Of a DNA stretch of 53,097 nucleotides, positions 40,012 to 49,382 are shown one piece after another. The notes under the pieces were generated by a model. That model worked only from the letters and a program-made list of their open reading frames with translations, was not told where the DNA came from and searched no databases. Each line of letters starts with the position of its first letter. Within the stretch, counting starts at the first letter, position 1. The DNA is from Bacteroidaceae bacterium (GTDB lineage Bacteria; Bacteroidota; Bacteroidia; Bacteroidales; Bacteroidaceae): NCBI GenBank assembly GCA_017483665.1, contig JAFUVM010000078.1, positions 1 through 53,097 on the forward strand, in the 5' to 3' direction. A program made the translations under genes and the position numbers.

Positions 40012-40268
40012 CTGTTCGGCCGGATTTGCAATCCGGCCGTATCGAATATAGGGATTTGTAATCCCGCAATGATTATTGTTTCGCATTACAAATGCTTGTA
40101 TTCGCTGCTGGCGGATTGCAAATCCGCCAGAACGGGGAAGTGGCTGTTCGGACGGATTTGCAATCAGGCCGTATAGAATATAGGGATTTGCAATCCCGCA
40201 AAGATTGTTGTTTCGCATTACAAATGCTTATATTCGCTGCTGGCGGATTGCAAATCCGCCAGAACGGG
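40012..40268. repeat. Two copies of a palindrome-rich element, 132-bp period
   Basis: Copy 1 covers 40012-40136 and copy 2 40144-40268, nearly identical with a constant 132-base offset. Each holds three palindromes. In copy 1 these are at 40018-40038 (9-bp stem around TGC), 40051-40065 (GGGATTTGTAATCCC) and 40109-40129 (9-bp stem around GCA). All are variants of GGATTTGCAATCC. The layout resembles REP/BIME or MITE elements moved by another protein's activity. No gene is seen in 39888-40536. Confidence 0.8.
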
Positions 40269-40299
40269 ACACGGCACGCTCTTATGGCAAACACGCCTC

Positions 40300-40431
40300 G
40301 TGCTTATTTCCGAAGCGCCCCGTGCTTATTTCCGAAGCGCCTCGCGCTTATTTCCGAAGCGCCTCGTGCTTATTTTGGAAGCGCCTCGTGCTTATTTCCG
40401 AAGCGCCTCGCGCTTATTTCGGAAGCGCACG
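40300..40431. repeat. 22-bp tandem repeat array, six units
   Basis: Units of exactly 22 bases start at 40300, 40322, 40344, 40366, 40388 and 40410, with the core CTTATTTCCGAAGCGCC and little variation; a degenerate unit flanks each end. The same family occurs at 6899-6964 and 19845-19954. Confidence 0.85.
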
Positions 40432-40506
40432 GCGCTTTTTGTCCCGCCGCACGGAGCTGCAAGTCAGAATCTGTTTCGTTTCCTTTGTCATGTCGAATTT
40501 TATCAG

Positions 40507-40514
40507 TAACTTTG
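40507..40514 (+). promoter_or_regulatory. Bacteroidota -7 box for mutS
   Basis: TAACTTTG matches TAnnTTTG and lies 22 bases before the ATG at 40537, immediately after the repeat array. Confidence 0.6.
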
Positions 40515-40536
40515 CAGAAACAATTTACTTAAAGAC

Positions 40537-43158
40537 ATGGCAAAAGAAGCGCTGACACCGATGATGAAACAGTTCTACGACCTCAAGGCAAAGCACCCCG
40601 AGGCGTTGCTGCTGTTTCGTTGCGGCGATTTCTACGAGACGTATGCCGACGATGCTGTCATCGCTGCCGAGATTCTCGGCATCACCCTGACACGGCGGAA
40701 CAACGGCAAGACCGGAGCCGCCGAGAGCACCGCCATGGCCGGCTTCCCCTATCACGCCCTCGACACCTACCTGCCGAAGCTCGTCAGGGCAGGCAAACGC
40801 GTGGCTATCTGTGACCAGCTCGAAGACCCGAAGTTGACGAAGACGCTCGTCAAGCGCGGCATCACCGAACTCGTCACACCCGGCGTCACCATGTCCGACA
40901 CGGTGCTCAACCATCGCGAGAACAACTTCCTCTGCGCCATCCACTTCGGCAGACAAGCCTGCGGCATGGCCCTCCTCGACATCAGTACCGGCGAGTTCCT
41001 CGTCACGGAGGGCACCACCGACTACATCGACAAGCTCATGGCCTCCTTCGCCCCGAAGGAAGTCCTCTACGAGCGCGGCAAGAAAGGCATGTTCGAAGGC
41101 GCGTTCGGCACACGCTACGTCACCTTCGAGCTCGACGACTGGGCCTTCACCGAACAGACCGCACGCCAGAAACTCCTGCGCCACTTCGAGGTGAGCAGCC
41201 TGAAGGGGTTCGGCGTAGAGCACATGACGAGCGCAGTCGTGGCGGCGGGCGTCATCCTGCAGTACCTGGAGATGACGCAGCACCAGCAGCTCGGCCACAT
41301 CACCACGCTGCGCCGCATCGAGGAAGACCGCTACGTCCGTCTCGACAAGTTCACGGTGCGCAACCTCGAACTGGTGGGCAGCATGAACGAAGGCGGCATT
41401 TCGCTCCTCGACATCATCGACCGCACAGTCACCCCCATGGGCGCCCGCATGCTCCATCGCTGGATGCTCTTCCCCCTGAAGGACCCCGCCGAGATAGGCC
41501 GGCGCCAGGACGTCGTCGAATACTTCTTCCGCGACCCCGACCTGCGCGACGCCGTGCTGGAGCGCCTTCGCACAGTGGGCGACTTGGAACGCATCATATC
41601 GAAGGTCAGCGCACGGCGCGTCACACCGCGCGACATCGTGCAGCTCCGCATCGCCCTGCAGGCCGTAGAGCCCATCAAACAGATGTGCCTCACCTCCGAC
41701 GACCACACGCTCCACGACATCGGCGAGCGCCTCGACCTCTGTGCCGACATACGCGACCGCATCGCCCGCGAAGTGCGCCCCGACCCGCCTCTGCTCACCA
41801 CCGGAGGCGGCATCATCATGGACGGCATCAACAGCGAGCTGGACGAACTGCGGCACATCGCCTACCAAGGCAAGAGCTACCTGCTCGAGATGCAGCAGCG
41901 CGAAATAGAGAAGACCGGCATACAGAGCCTGAAGATAGGCTACAACAACGTCTTCGGCTACTACCTCGAGGTGCGCAACACCTACCGCGACCAAGTGCCG
42001 CAGGACTGGATTCGCAAGCAGACGCTCACCCAGGCCGAACGCTACATCACGCAGGAACTCAAGGAGTACGAGGAAAAGATTACCGGTGCCGAGGAACGCA
42101 TCTTCAGCCTCGAGGCCATGCTCTTCGACCAGCTCATCACAGCCCTCTCGGCCTTCGTCACCCCCATCCAGCACGATGCCTCGCTCCTGGCACAGCTCGA
42201 CTGTCTCCTCTCCTTTGCCCAAAGCGCGCAGGAGAACCGCTATATACGTCCCATCGTGGACGACAGCGACGCCATCGACATTCACGGAGGCCGCCATCCC
42301 GTCATCGAGAAGCAGCTCCCTGTGGGCGAACGCTACGTTCCGAACGACGTCTTCCTCGACACACAGCAACAGCAGATCATCATCATCACCGGGCCCAACA
42401 TGGCCGGTAAGAGTGCCCTGCTCCGCCAGACCGCCCTCATCACCCTGCTGGCACAAATGGGCAGCTTCGTTCCGGCCGAGCGGGCGCGTATCGGCTACGT
42501 CGACAAAATCTTCACGCGCGTCGGGGCCAGCGACAACATCAGCATCGGCGAGAGCACCTTCATGGTGGAGATGAACGAGGCTTCGAACATTCTGAACAAC
42601 CTCTCCGAGCGCAGTCTGGTGCTCTTCGACGAACTCGGTCGCGGCACGAGCACCTACGACGGCATCTCCATTGCGTGGGCCATCGTAGAGTACATCCACG
42701 AGAGTAACAAGGGCCGCGCCCGCACGCTTTTCGCCACACACTACCACGAGCTGAACGAGATGGAACGCAGCTTCCAGCGCATCAAGAACTTCAATGTCAG
42801 CGTCAAGGAGGTCGACGGCAAGGTCATCTTCCTTCGCAAGCTGGAGCGAGGCGGCTCGGAACACAGCTTCGGCATACACGTAGCCAAGATAGCCGGCATG
42901 CCTCGCGTCATCGTCCAGCGTGCCGGAGCCATCCTCGAGCAGCTCGAAGGCTCCGCGAGCCACAAGGACCTGGCAGGCCGCATCAAGGCCGGCACCGACT
43001 CCGAGAAAGGCGTGCAGATGAACTTCTTCCAGCTCGACGACCCCGTCCTCTGTCAGATTCGCGACGAAATCCTCGGTCTCGACATCAACAACCTCACGCC
43101 CCTCGAAGCCCTCACCAAACTCAACGACATCAAGAAGCTGGTGAAGGGAAACAGCTAA
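40537..43158 (+). CDS. mutS: DNA mismatch repair protein MutS
   Basis: The 873-residue protein recognises mismatches and hands over to MutL, also encoded in this window. The mismatch-contacting FYE motif ([10 protein letters not shown]) is at about residues 28-37, Walker A ([11 protein letters not shown]) at about 619-629 and the Walker B/D-loop region ([12 protein letters not shown]) at about 698-709; ATHYHEL follows. Length is typical of MutS1. The gene has its own promoter right after two repeat clusters. Confidence 0.98.
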   Translation: MAKEALTPMMKQFYDLKAKHPEALLLFRCGDFYETYADDAVIAAEILGITLTRRNNGKTGAAESTAMAGFPYHALDTYLPKLVRAGKRVAICDQLEDPKLTKTLVKRGITELVTPGVTMSDTVLNHRENNFLCAIHFGRQACGMALLDISTGEFLVTEGTTDYIDKLMASFAPKEVLYERGKKGMFEGAFGTRYVTFELDDWAFTEQTARQKLLRHFEVSSLKGFGVEHMTSAVVAAGVILQYLEMTQHQQLGHITTLRRIEEDRYVRLDKFTVRNLELVGSMNEGGISLLDIIDRTVTPMGARMLHRWMLFPLKDPAEIGRRQDVVEYFFRDPDLRDAVLERLRTVGDLERIISKVSARRVTPRDIVQLRIALQAVEPIKQMCLTSDDHTLHDIGERLDLCADIRDRIAREVRPDPPLLTTGGGIIMDGINSELDELRHIAYQGKSYLLEMQQREIEKTGIQSLKIGYNNVFGYYLEVRNTYRDQVPQDWIRKQTLTQAERYITQELKEYEEKITGAEERIFSLEAMLFDQLITALSAFVTPIQHDASLLAQLDCLLSFAQSAQENRYIRPIVDDSDAIDIHGGRHPVIEKQLPVGERYVPNDVFLDTQQQQIIIITGPNMAGKSALLRQTALITLLAQMGSFVPAERARIGYVDKIFTRVGASDNISIGESTFMVEMNEASNILNNLSERSLVLFDELGRGTSTYDGISIAWAIVEYIHESNKGRARTLFATHYHELNEMERSFQRIKNFNVSVKEVDGKVIFLRKLERGGSEHSFGIHVAKIAGMPRVIVQRAGAILEQLEGSASHKDLAGRIKAGTDSEKGVQMNFFQLDDPVLCQIRDEILGLDINNLTPLEALTKLNDIKKLVKGNS

Positions 43159-43232
43159 GCCCGTGCATATCTCGTGGCGCCGTCAGCCTTTGTATGCCAT
43201 GAGCGCCTTAACGTGTGGAAAAGCAAACGTGT

Positions 43233-43991
43233 TTACTCGATTAGCTCGAAGTGCTGGAAGTCCTTGCACGAAGTCCAGTCGCCGCCCCACTCAAAGCCGG
43301 CCTCGGTGAAGAGACGGAAGCAGAGGTCGTCGTGGGTAATCTTGTAGGGGAAGTCCCACGTACGGTCGCAGTAGGCCTCGGCGGTGGCGGGCTGAATGAA
43401 ACGTGTACCGTCGTCACGATCCTTGTAATAGGGGTTGTAGAGTGTGTTGATGTCAATAGCCAGCCCCCGCGCATGTTTTGACAGATTAGTGCTGCCGGCA
43501 ATGGTACGGTAGCAGAAGCACGACGAGTTATTGTCGCGCATTTGCGTCTCATCGTCGGCATCGTAGACATCGGGGAGCAGCATCCGTTGGATGGGATATT
43601 TGGCATCAAACAGTTGTCGCAGGATGGTGCAGACGCGCTCGGCAATCGACTTGTTGACTATCATCTCACCGACATGCATCAGATTGTCGTAGTCCCAGTG
43701 CAGGGCTCGGATGTGGCGCAGGTCGTCACGACCGATGTGGGGGTTTTCCTTGTAGGTTTTGCCTTGCATCCGTGTCCACACACCGTCGGGGATGGGTTCT
43801 GCTGCAAAGCACTTGTCGATGCCACCGAAGGCTTCTACGGTTGCAGCATCAATGGTCTTTCCTGCCTGCCACTCCGTGAGCACCGTCATGTCGGGCACAC
43901 TTGGGTTATCACTATTGCTGCACGATGTCAGCACTGTTGCACCGCTGATTGCAAGGATGGCGGCCAGCATCCAAAATCTTTTCTTATTCAT
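43233..43991 (-). CDS. M15 family peptidase, lipoprotein
   Basis: The 252-residue product has a lipoprotein leader (ATVLTSCSNSDNPSVPD). The C-terminal half has the M15 (D-Ala-D-Ala carboxypeptidase-like) zinc motifs SKHARGLAIDIN and GGDWTSCKDFQHFEL, which supply His, Asp and His ligands. The enzyme would trim peptidoglycan peptides in the periplasm. The leader is closely similar to those of three other lipoproteins further down this strand. The gene is the last of a minus-strand run. Confidence 0.85.
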   Translation of the reverse strand: MNKKRFWMLAAILAISGATVLTSCSNSDNPSVPDMTVLTEWQAGKTIDAATVEAFGGIDKCFAAEPIPDGVWTRMQGKTYKENPHIGRDDLRHIRALHWDYDNLMHVGEMIVNKSIAERVCTILRQLFDAKYPIQRMLLPDVYDADDETQMRDNNSSCFCYRTIAGSTNLSKHARGLAIDINTLYNPYYKDRDDGTRFIQPATAEAYCDRTWDFPYKITHDDLCFRLFTEAGFEWGGDWTSCKDFQHFELIE

Positions 43992-44003
43992 CTTTTTCTG
44001 GTT

Positions 44004-44981
44004 TTAGTGTTTCTTTTTCCATTCCCTCGCTCTGACGGCAATGTTCTTGGCCAGACACTCGCTGTAGAGCCACGGTTCGCAGCTGTGAATGTCGCCCACG
44101 TTCAGGAAACCGCGGAAGGGAGGATATTCCGATGCGCTGTAGTTAGTGGCCACCAGAACGTGATATTCTGGTGAGACGGTGATGGTGATGGTGTCGTGGA
44201 GCGTAGCAGGTGTGGCATCAGTGCGCCAGTTCACGGGATTAATACAGATGTCGGAGCCTGCAATGAGGGGCAGCACGTACTTCACGTCTTTTACGGTGTT
44301 GTAACAGATGGTGACGCCCGTGTCGGTCTCTCCTTCAGCGGGTCGGATGTGACTGCACTCGCGCATGTCCTGTTCCGTCACCTTATAGCCCAGCACGTAA
44401 GCGGCAGCCAGCTGGCTGTAAGTTTCGTCATCGATATGTTTCAGCAGCTCCACCACGGCCAGACCGCCCTGGCTGAAGCCTGCGATGATGAGCGGACGAG
44501 TCTTGTCACGCAGGGTCTGAAAGCGGTCGAATGCCTCACAGACATCGCCCATCGACAGGCGGGTGCGCTGATAGACGGTGTCCTCGCTGTTGGTCATGAA
44601 GGCCTGGATGGTTGTGTGTCGGTAGAAGGGTGCGAAGAACCGGTTGCCGGGCGACATATAGGCCACAACCTTGTTCATCTCCAGGTTGGCCATGTGAGCG
44701 CGATGCTCGGCATTCCACACGTCGGCATAGTGGCACACCTTGCCGTCCGCTGTCGTCCAGTCGTCCTCCCACGTCGATACCACGTAGAAAATGTCGGCTC
44801 CCGTACCGTCCGTGTCACCGTCGGCAGTCACCCACATCGTCGGGTCGCCGTAGTCAGGTGCCTTCGGTATGTATCCAGCCGTCTGCTCCGACGGATTATC
44901 ATTGCTGCTGCAACAGGTGATGACGCTTGCACCGCAAAGAATAATGATGGCGGCACACATCCATAATGTTTTCTGCTTCAT
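44004..44981 (-). CDS. DUF3089 alpha/beta hydrolase, lipoprotein
   Basis: The 325-residue protein carries the leader IILCGASVITCCSSNDNPSE and then matches DUF3089-type alpha/beta hydrolases: DIFYVVSTWEDDW, ANLEMNKVVAYMSPGNRFFAP and the nucleophile elbow GFSQGG. The catalytic serine is in GFSQG. The substrate is unknown. It is 12 bases from the M15 peptidase gene and probably co-transcribed. Confidence 0.83.
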   Translation of the reverse strand: MKQKTLWMCAAIIILCGASVITCCSSNDNPSEQTAGYIPKAPDYGDPTMWVTADGDTDGTGADIFYVVSTWEDDWTTADGKVCHYADVWNAEHRAHMANLEMNKVVAYMSPGNRFFAPFYRHTTIQAFMTNSEDTVYQRTRLSMGDVCEAFDRFQTLRDKTRPLIIAGFSQGGLAVVELLKHIDDETYSQLAAAYVLGYKVTEQDMRECSHIRPAEGETDTGVTICYNTVKDVKYVLPLIAGSDICINPVNWRTDATPATLHDTITITVSPEYHVLVATNYSASEYPPFRGFLNVGDIHSCEPWLYSECLAKNIAVRAREWKKKH

Positions 44982-45010
44982 TTCTTCATATTGAGTTTAT
45001 TTCTTCATTG

Positions 45011-45991
45011 CTATAAACCAGTTGCTATCATGTCTATACAGATGTCCCTTTCAGGGATGTCGTAGGATGGGAAAACGTGCCAGAGACCTTCTCCGATGAT
45101 CAGCCTGCTTTTGGTTCCGGCAGCTTTCATCTTTTCATGGAGCAGGGTAATGTCAGGACGCAAGATCTCGTCGGTTCCACAAAAGATGAGCGTAGGTGGA
45201 AGTCCCGCCATGCTGCCATATAGTGGACTGACGCGCGAATCCCTGACGTCCAATTCTCCTGCCCAAAGCTTCCCAAGACCTGCAAGTCCGTAGGCTGAGA
45301 GAATAAAGTCTCCTTCTTCCAGCGCAGGGATGGCGGGATTAGTCATGGTAACGTCTATCCAAGGCGAGAGCAAGACAAGCCCCTCCGGCATAGGGACTCC
45401 ACTGTCCCGCAGGCTCTCGGCGAAGGCAAGAGCCAGGCCGCCACCGGAAGAGTCGCCCATCAGAACGACGGGTTTTCCTTCGCGCAGTGCCTCGGCATAT
45501 ACCCCCTGCAGGAATCGGAACGCATCGAGACAGATGCTTTTCAGCAGAATCGGATAAAGCGGCATGTAGACCTTGGCATTCATCCTCTGGGCCAGTTTGT
45601 CGCAAAACTCGATGTGGCTATCAAGGATGCCAAAGCAATAGGCTCCGCCGTGAAGGTAGATGACAAGGCAGTCGGCATTGTCGTTCTCCAGCGTATAGAC
45701 ATCATTATCGGCAATGACCATGTGTCCCTGTCGGTGCATGGTCTCCACCTCTGGATATTCTTGCTCCGACTGGCTCTGCAGGTACTCCATGAGCACAGGC
45801 CAGGTTTCCTCGGTGAAGATATATTTCTGTCCTCCAGCAGCCTTGATGTCTGCTCTCATCTCTGCTGCCTCTTCACTCATCGGTATGGTTACTGTCGACT
45901 CGTCGGCATCGGGCGTGACAGGATTGTCATTGCTACAGGCCACAAGGGACAGTGTGAAGAGTACGGTCAGTAAGAAAGATGCTTCCTTCAT
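45011..45991 (-). CDS. Alpha/beta hydrolase (HSL-type esterase), lipoprotein
   Basis: The 326-residue protein has a lipoprotein signal (SLVACSNDNPVTPD). The oxyanion motif HGGAYCFG, nucleophile elbow GDSSGGG and a late histidine region (GLWHVFPSYDIPERD) identify a hormone-sensitive-lipase-type esterase. It may remove acyl or acetyl groups from carbohydrates or small esters; that is family knowledge, not proof. It precedes the DUF3089 gene by 29 bases. Confidence 0.87.
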   Translation of the reverse strand: MKEASFLLTVLFTLSLVACSNDNPVTPDADESTVTIPMSEEAAEMRADIKAAGGQKYIFTEETWPVLMEYLQSQSEQEYPEVETMHRQGHMVIADNDVYTLENDNADCLVIYLHGGAYCFGILDSHIEFCDKLAQRMNAKVYMPLYPILLKSICLDAFRFLQGVYAEALREGKPVVLMGDSSGGGLALAFAESLRDSGVPMPEGLVLLSPWIDVTMTNPAIPALEEGDFILSAYGLAGLGKLWAGELDVRDSRVSPLYGSMAGLPPTLIFCGTDEILRPDITLLHEKMKAAGTKSRLIIGEGLWHVFPSYDIPERDICIDMIATGL

Positions 45992-46015
45992 TATTGTTTG
46001 TTGTCTGATTTTGAG

Positions 46016-46582
46016 TTAAAAAAGATAACCTACAGAAAGGTACAGACAGTTGTTCTTTTCCGTGATGTCATCTATCTTGTTGTTGTTCGTCAGTCCCCAT
46101 TTATAGCCGGCCTTCACACGGAAAGTTTCCTTGATGTCGCACCAGAGACCGCCGCCAAGTTCCAGTGATAACCGCCTGTTGTCGTTGTCGTAATAGTTGT
46201 AGGCGGGGTCTGTGGATGTGTCCTTCGACATGAGACCGTAGTAGATTGTCGGGCCTGCGTAGACCGAAAGGCTGAGAGCGTCGCTTACGGGGAATCGGTA
46301 ATTGAAATCTATGGGGACAAACAGACCGAGCTCTTTGTACTTGGCACCGTCGCTGTTGTCGAAGGAGTAGCTAAGTCCCAATCCTGGGGCAACGGAGAGT
46401 GCGCCCGTCAGGTTCAGGTTATAGTCGGCGGCAGCCATGAAGCCACTATAGTTACTTGAAGACTTAACACCTGCAACCTTTGACTTCTCAGTGTTTAACA
46501 GATAACCCAATTGCACACTCATCTGAGCGTTTGCCAACATTGCCCACATCAGCGTGATGGCCAGTAATAATAGCTTTTTCAT
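46016..46582 (-). CDS. Small outer membrane beta-barrel protein
   Basis: The ATG at 46582 opens a signal peptide (MKKLLLLAITLMWAMLANAQ), which gives 188 residues; the earlier in-frame ATG adds 13 residues before the signal. The mature part is an OMP_b-brl-type barrel (VQLGYLLNTEKSK, YNLNLTGALSVAPGLGLSYS) ending CLYLSVGYLF. No specific function is visible. Confidence 0.8.
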   Translation of the reverse strand: MKKLLLLAITLMWAMLANAQMSVQLGYLLNTEKSKVAGVKSSSNYSGFMAAADYNLNLTGALSVAPGLGLSYSFDNSDGAKYKELGLFVPIDFNYRFPVSDALSLSVYAGPTIYYGLMSKDTSTDPAYNYYDNDNRRLSLELGGGLWCDIKETFRVKAGYKWGLTNNNKIDDITEKNNCLYLSVGYLF

Positions 46583-46628
46583 GAATGTTTTGTTTAAACG
46601 TTTATACTTGTGTATTGCCATTAAGTTA

Positions 46629-47489
46629 TTACGAATAATATTGTTTCATCAGTTTACGTACGTAGAAACTGAAGAAAAGCTTCTCGACAAAGTTGGGCTT
46701 CTGGAAGACGATGCGAAGAATGACGTCAAGGGCGGCGAAGCGACCCGCCTGGGCATCGAAGGCGGCGTGATCGTCCTGTCCGGTGTATTCCTTGGCGAAG
46801 GCATCCCAGAAGCGGTGGAACTGCTCCAGGGTCATGTGGAAGATGTCCTGCACCCGCTTCATGGGAGCGTAAATGTGGCAGATGAGGAAGAGGTGACCAA
46901 TGTCGAACATGGGGTCGCCATACGCAAAGCGATCCAGGTCAATCCAATAGTAATCCGCTCCGGTCTGGATGATGTTCCCAGGCTGAAAGTCGCCGTGTAC
47001 GCAATGGCTGTTCTCCGGTATACTCTCGACGAAGGTGCGTAGCCGTTCCCTGTTCTTGCGGCTCACAAAAGTAGCCATCTCAATGGCCTGTAGCGCCTGT
47101 GCCTTCCTGCTGGGGAAGAATTCGGTGTTGCAGGGCGTAGCGAACAGTTCCTTCCCTTTGCAGCACAAGAGACGGGCCATCTCTTCGGTGCGTTCGGGTT
47201 CGTCGTGGCAGATGCGCGAGAGTGATTTTTTGTCCTTGATGCGCTGGGAGATGGTGGCATAGGCATCGCCTACCTGCACAATGCGATACATCGCGGGGAC
47301 AGAAATTTCGAGGCTGGCGACGGCCTTGGAAACATCGTATTCGTGCTTGACGGCTTCCAATGTGCTCAGACGGGCATTATTCACCTTGAGGATTTCGTCC
47401 GAATCAGCCGAGGTGACATAAGTCTTCCCGTTGCCGCCCTCGCCAATTTGGGTGTAGTCGTTCAGATCAATGGTTTTGTAAGTATTCAT
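46629..47489 (-). CDS. APH-fold kinase, TIGR02172-like
   Basis: The 286-residue protein has the phosphotransferase (APH/choline kinase) signature: glycine-rich IGEGGNGKTYV, catalytic HGDFQPGNII and metal-binding WIDLDRFAYGDPMFDIGH. It resembles the TIGR02172 group known from Fibrobacter and Bacteroidota. A small-molecule substrate is likely; drug resistance is possible but nothing shows it. It is cytoplasmic, unlike most of its neighbours. Confidence 0.8.
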   Translation of the reverse strand: MNTYKTIDLNDYTQIGEGGNGKTYVTSADSDEILKVNNARLSTLEAVKHEYDVSKAVASLEISVPAMYRIVQVGDAYATISQRIKDKKSLSRICHDEPERTEEMARLLCCKGKELFATPCNTEFFPSRKAQALQAIEMATFVSRKNRERLRTFVESIPENSHCVHGDFQPGNIIQTGADYYWIDLDRFAYGDPMFDIGHLFLICHIYAPMKRVQDIFHMTLEQFHRFWDAFAKEYTGQDDHAAFDAQAGRFAALDVILRIVFQKPNFVEKLFFSFYVRKLMKQYYS

Positions 47490-47534
47490 TTATTATCGTT
47501 ATTTTATTATCATTCTCAGCCTTCAGCATAACCT

Positions 47535-48560
47535 TTATTGCTTTTTCGAACCTTGTTTTATAAGGGCACGGAAATAACAGAGCGCATTCTCATAATCCAT
47601 GAAGCGCGAGGCATCGGCAGCACCGTTGGCGTGTTTTGCTACAGCCACTTCGGGATGGTATTGCAGACCTATAAAGAAGGGCTTGTCAGTACGTTCCACC
47701 GCCTCGATAATGTCAATGCCGCCGGTCTTGGTGACAGCAGTCACCTTAAGTGGCGTTTCCTCCACACTCAGCACGGCCTGATGGTGCCATGATGGCACAC
47801 GGCTGACCATTTCGCTGCCCACTATCTGCCTAAGCAGCGACGAAGGGTCGGTGACGGTGACATCATGAACGGCGAAGTCGCGCCCATGGTCTGATGCCGG
47901 TTCTGTGCGGTGCTCATCGGCATATGGCAGTCCCTGCGCCTCGAAATAGGTACGCAAATCCTGTATCATCTGTGCGCCAGAGACCACACTGAGCATCTGC
48001 ATACCCCGGCAGATACATAATACCGGTAGTGTCGGCTCCTGATCCAAGCACCATCTCATCAGTATATAGTCCGACACATCGCGCCGTCCGTCACAGTTGC
48101 CCTCCGCCTCGATACCGTGCCAAGGCTCCGGAGTCTTATAGAACGTAGGACTGATGTCCGCACCGCCCGTAAAGACAAGTCCGTCCAATGTGGCGAGCAG
48201 GCTGGCGATGTCCTGCCCTGCAAAGGGACTGGTCTTTACCTTGTCCGCATACTCCTGAAGTACTATGCCATGCGCGTCAGTGTACTGTGCCAGCAACTCA
48301 TCACCTTCGTATTCCATAAAGGGCGACTTCAGTAGTGGCAGTGGCACGGGTACGCCTCCCGCCTCGCGCACGCTCTGCAGCGCACTGGTGTAGGAGATGG
48401 ACGTACTGTCGCCACGCCATGCGATACCGATACGGACGGGAGTGTCGTCCTGCCCGGCGGCATTATCGCTATTGCTGCACGACGAAAAAAATGCCAAACC
48501 GCAGATAAGTGCGATGGCGTATATAATAACAATTCTCGTATATTTGTATGTATATGCCAT
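47535..48560 (-). CDS. Class I glutamine amidotransferase (PuuD-like), lipoprotein
   Basis: The ATG at 48560 gives 341 residues with a signal ending FFSSCSNSDN, so the enzyme is predicted to be exported and lipid-anchored. The class I amidotransferase triad is seen as CICRGMQML (Cys) and GLQYHPEV (His, Glu). The whole fits gamma-glutamyl-GABA hydrolase type peptidases, normally cytosolic. An earlier ATG lies seven codons up. The first codons and the bases before them are identical over 22 bases to the start of the Nudix gene at 49362. Confidence 0.83.
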   Translation of the reverse strand: MAYTYKYTRIVIIYAIALICGLAFFSSCSNSDNAAGQDDTPVRIGIAWRGDSTSISYTSALQSVREAGGVPVPLPLLKSPFMEYEGDELLAQYTDAHGIVLQEYADKVKTSPFAGQDIASLLATLDGLVFTGGADISPTFYKTPEPWHGIEAEGNCDGRRDVSDYILMRWCLDQEPTLPVLCICRGMQMLSVVSGAQMIQDLRTYFEAQGLPYADEHRTEPASDHGRDFAVHDVTVTDPSSLLRQIVGSEMVSRVPSWHHQAVLSVEETPLKVTAVTKTGGIDIIEAVERTDKPFFIGLQYHPEVAVAKHANGAADASRFMDYENALCYFRALIKQGSKKQ

Positions 48561-48561
48561 A
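48540..48561. repeat. 22-bp duplicate around two start codons, copy 1
   Basis: Bases 48540-48561 are identical to 49342-49363; in both cases the segment covers a start codon and the next six codons (MAYTYKY). The two genes otherwise encode unrelated proteins. Confidence 0.85.
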
Positions 48562-48571
48562 ATAGTTTTAA

Positions 48572-48928
48572 TTAGTCCCAACCCTCATCATCGTTATTCT
48601 CCATATAGCGGCTCATGCCGTTATCATCCATGTCATCTTCAGATGCAGGATCGAAACCACGCATGTTGTCCGGCTTGTGGAGAGGATGACCTTTTCCATC
48701 AGGTGGAGGTGGCGGCCCGCCAGGGTGCTTGCCATCAGGAGGTGGAGGTGGCCGATGTCCATCAAACCTGCCACTGTCTGGAGGTGGCATTTCTGGACGC
48801 ATAGAGTCAGATACCATGACATCTTCCACGTCACTTTGAGAAACGCCGTTTCCACTCTTTTTGCTATTACATGCCACCATAAGAAGTATGGCAAATGCAG
48901 CATAGATAATAAATTTGCTCTTCTTCAT
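48572..48928 (-). CDS. Proline-rich small lipoprotein
   Basis: The 118-residue product has a clear lipobox (LLMVACNSKKS). The middle is made of Pro/Gly/Asp/His repeats (PPPPPDGKHPGGPPPPPDG) and the end is acidic. It is probably an extended, disordered surface or periplasmic protein. The ATG overlaps the stop of the Nudix gene as ATGA, so the two are translationally coupled. No family is recognised. Confidence 0.75.
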   Translation of the reverse strand: MKKSKFIIYAAFAILLMVACNSKKSGNGVSQSDVEDVMVSDSMRPEMPPPDSGRFDGHRPPPPPDGKHPGGPPPPPDGKGHPLHKPDNMRGFDPASEDDMDDNGMSRYMENNDDEGWD

Positions 48929-49362
48929 TCTGTAACCTCCTTATATTTCCTTATTGCATCCTGCATAATGTCATAGTGATCGAATGCCAGATGTGGCAAG
49001 TCTGACAGTGGCCACCACTCAGCTTTGGCAGCATCATCCTGACCACTAACGTCCTTCGGTTCATCAACGACAGCGAGGTAAGCAACGGTCACAGTCCTTC
49101 CTCGTGGGTCACGGTCAACCTTGGAATAGGCTCCTATCTGCTGTATCTTCGTCACTCGAAGCCCCGTTTCTTCCTCCAACTCTCTGATGGCGCATTGCTC
49201 CGTGGTTTCGTCCATATTCATGAAACCACCGGGAAATGCCCATCCTCCCTTGAAAGGCATGCTGCCCCTCTGAATAAGCAACACCTTCGGCTCTGCTTCT
49301 CTCGTTATCACGATGCAGTCAGCCGTCACTGCCGGTCTTGGATATTTGTATGTATATGCCAT
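48925..49362 (-). CDS. Nudix hydrolase, ADP-ribose pyrophosphatase-like
   Basis: The 145-residue protein carries the Nudix box (GGFMNMDETTEQCAIRELEE, ending ETGL) at about residues 45-67. The QIGAYSKVDRDPRGRTVTVAY part is typical of the ADP-ribose pyrophosphatase subgroup, which cleaves ADP-ribose to AMP and ribose 5-phosphate. It lies 20 bases after an ADP-ribosylglycohydrolase gene, which would supply such a product. It is cytoplasmic. Confidence 0.87.
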   Translation of the reverse strand: MAYTYKYPRPAVTADCIVITREAEPKVLLIQRGSMPFKGGWAFPGGFMNMDETTEQCAIRELEEETGLRVTKIQQIGAYSKVDRDPRGRTVTVAYLAVVDEPKDVSGQDDAAKAEWWPLSDLPHLAFDHYDIMQDAIRKYKEVTE

Positions 49363-49363
49363 A
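49342..49363. repeat. 22-bp duplicate around two start codons, copy 2
   Basis: Second copy of the start-codon duplicate described at 48540-48561; here it begins the Nudix gene, where MAYTYKYPRP is a normal opening for the family. This copy is probably the original. Confidence 0.85.
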
Positions 49364-49382
49364 TTCGTTAATCTTCAGTCAT

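Noticed and set aside
40092-40532. 146-residue frame with GLQIRQNG repeats
   Set aside because: It is a translation of the palindrome cluster and the 22-bp array, not a protein.
40525-42963. 812-residue open frame antisense to mutS
   Set aside because: It mirrors mutS completely; the plus-strand frame has all MutS motifs and a promoter.
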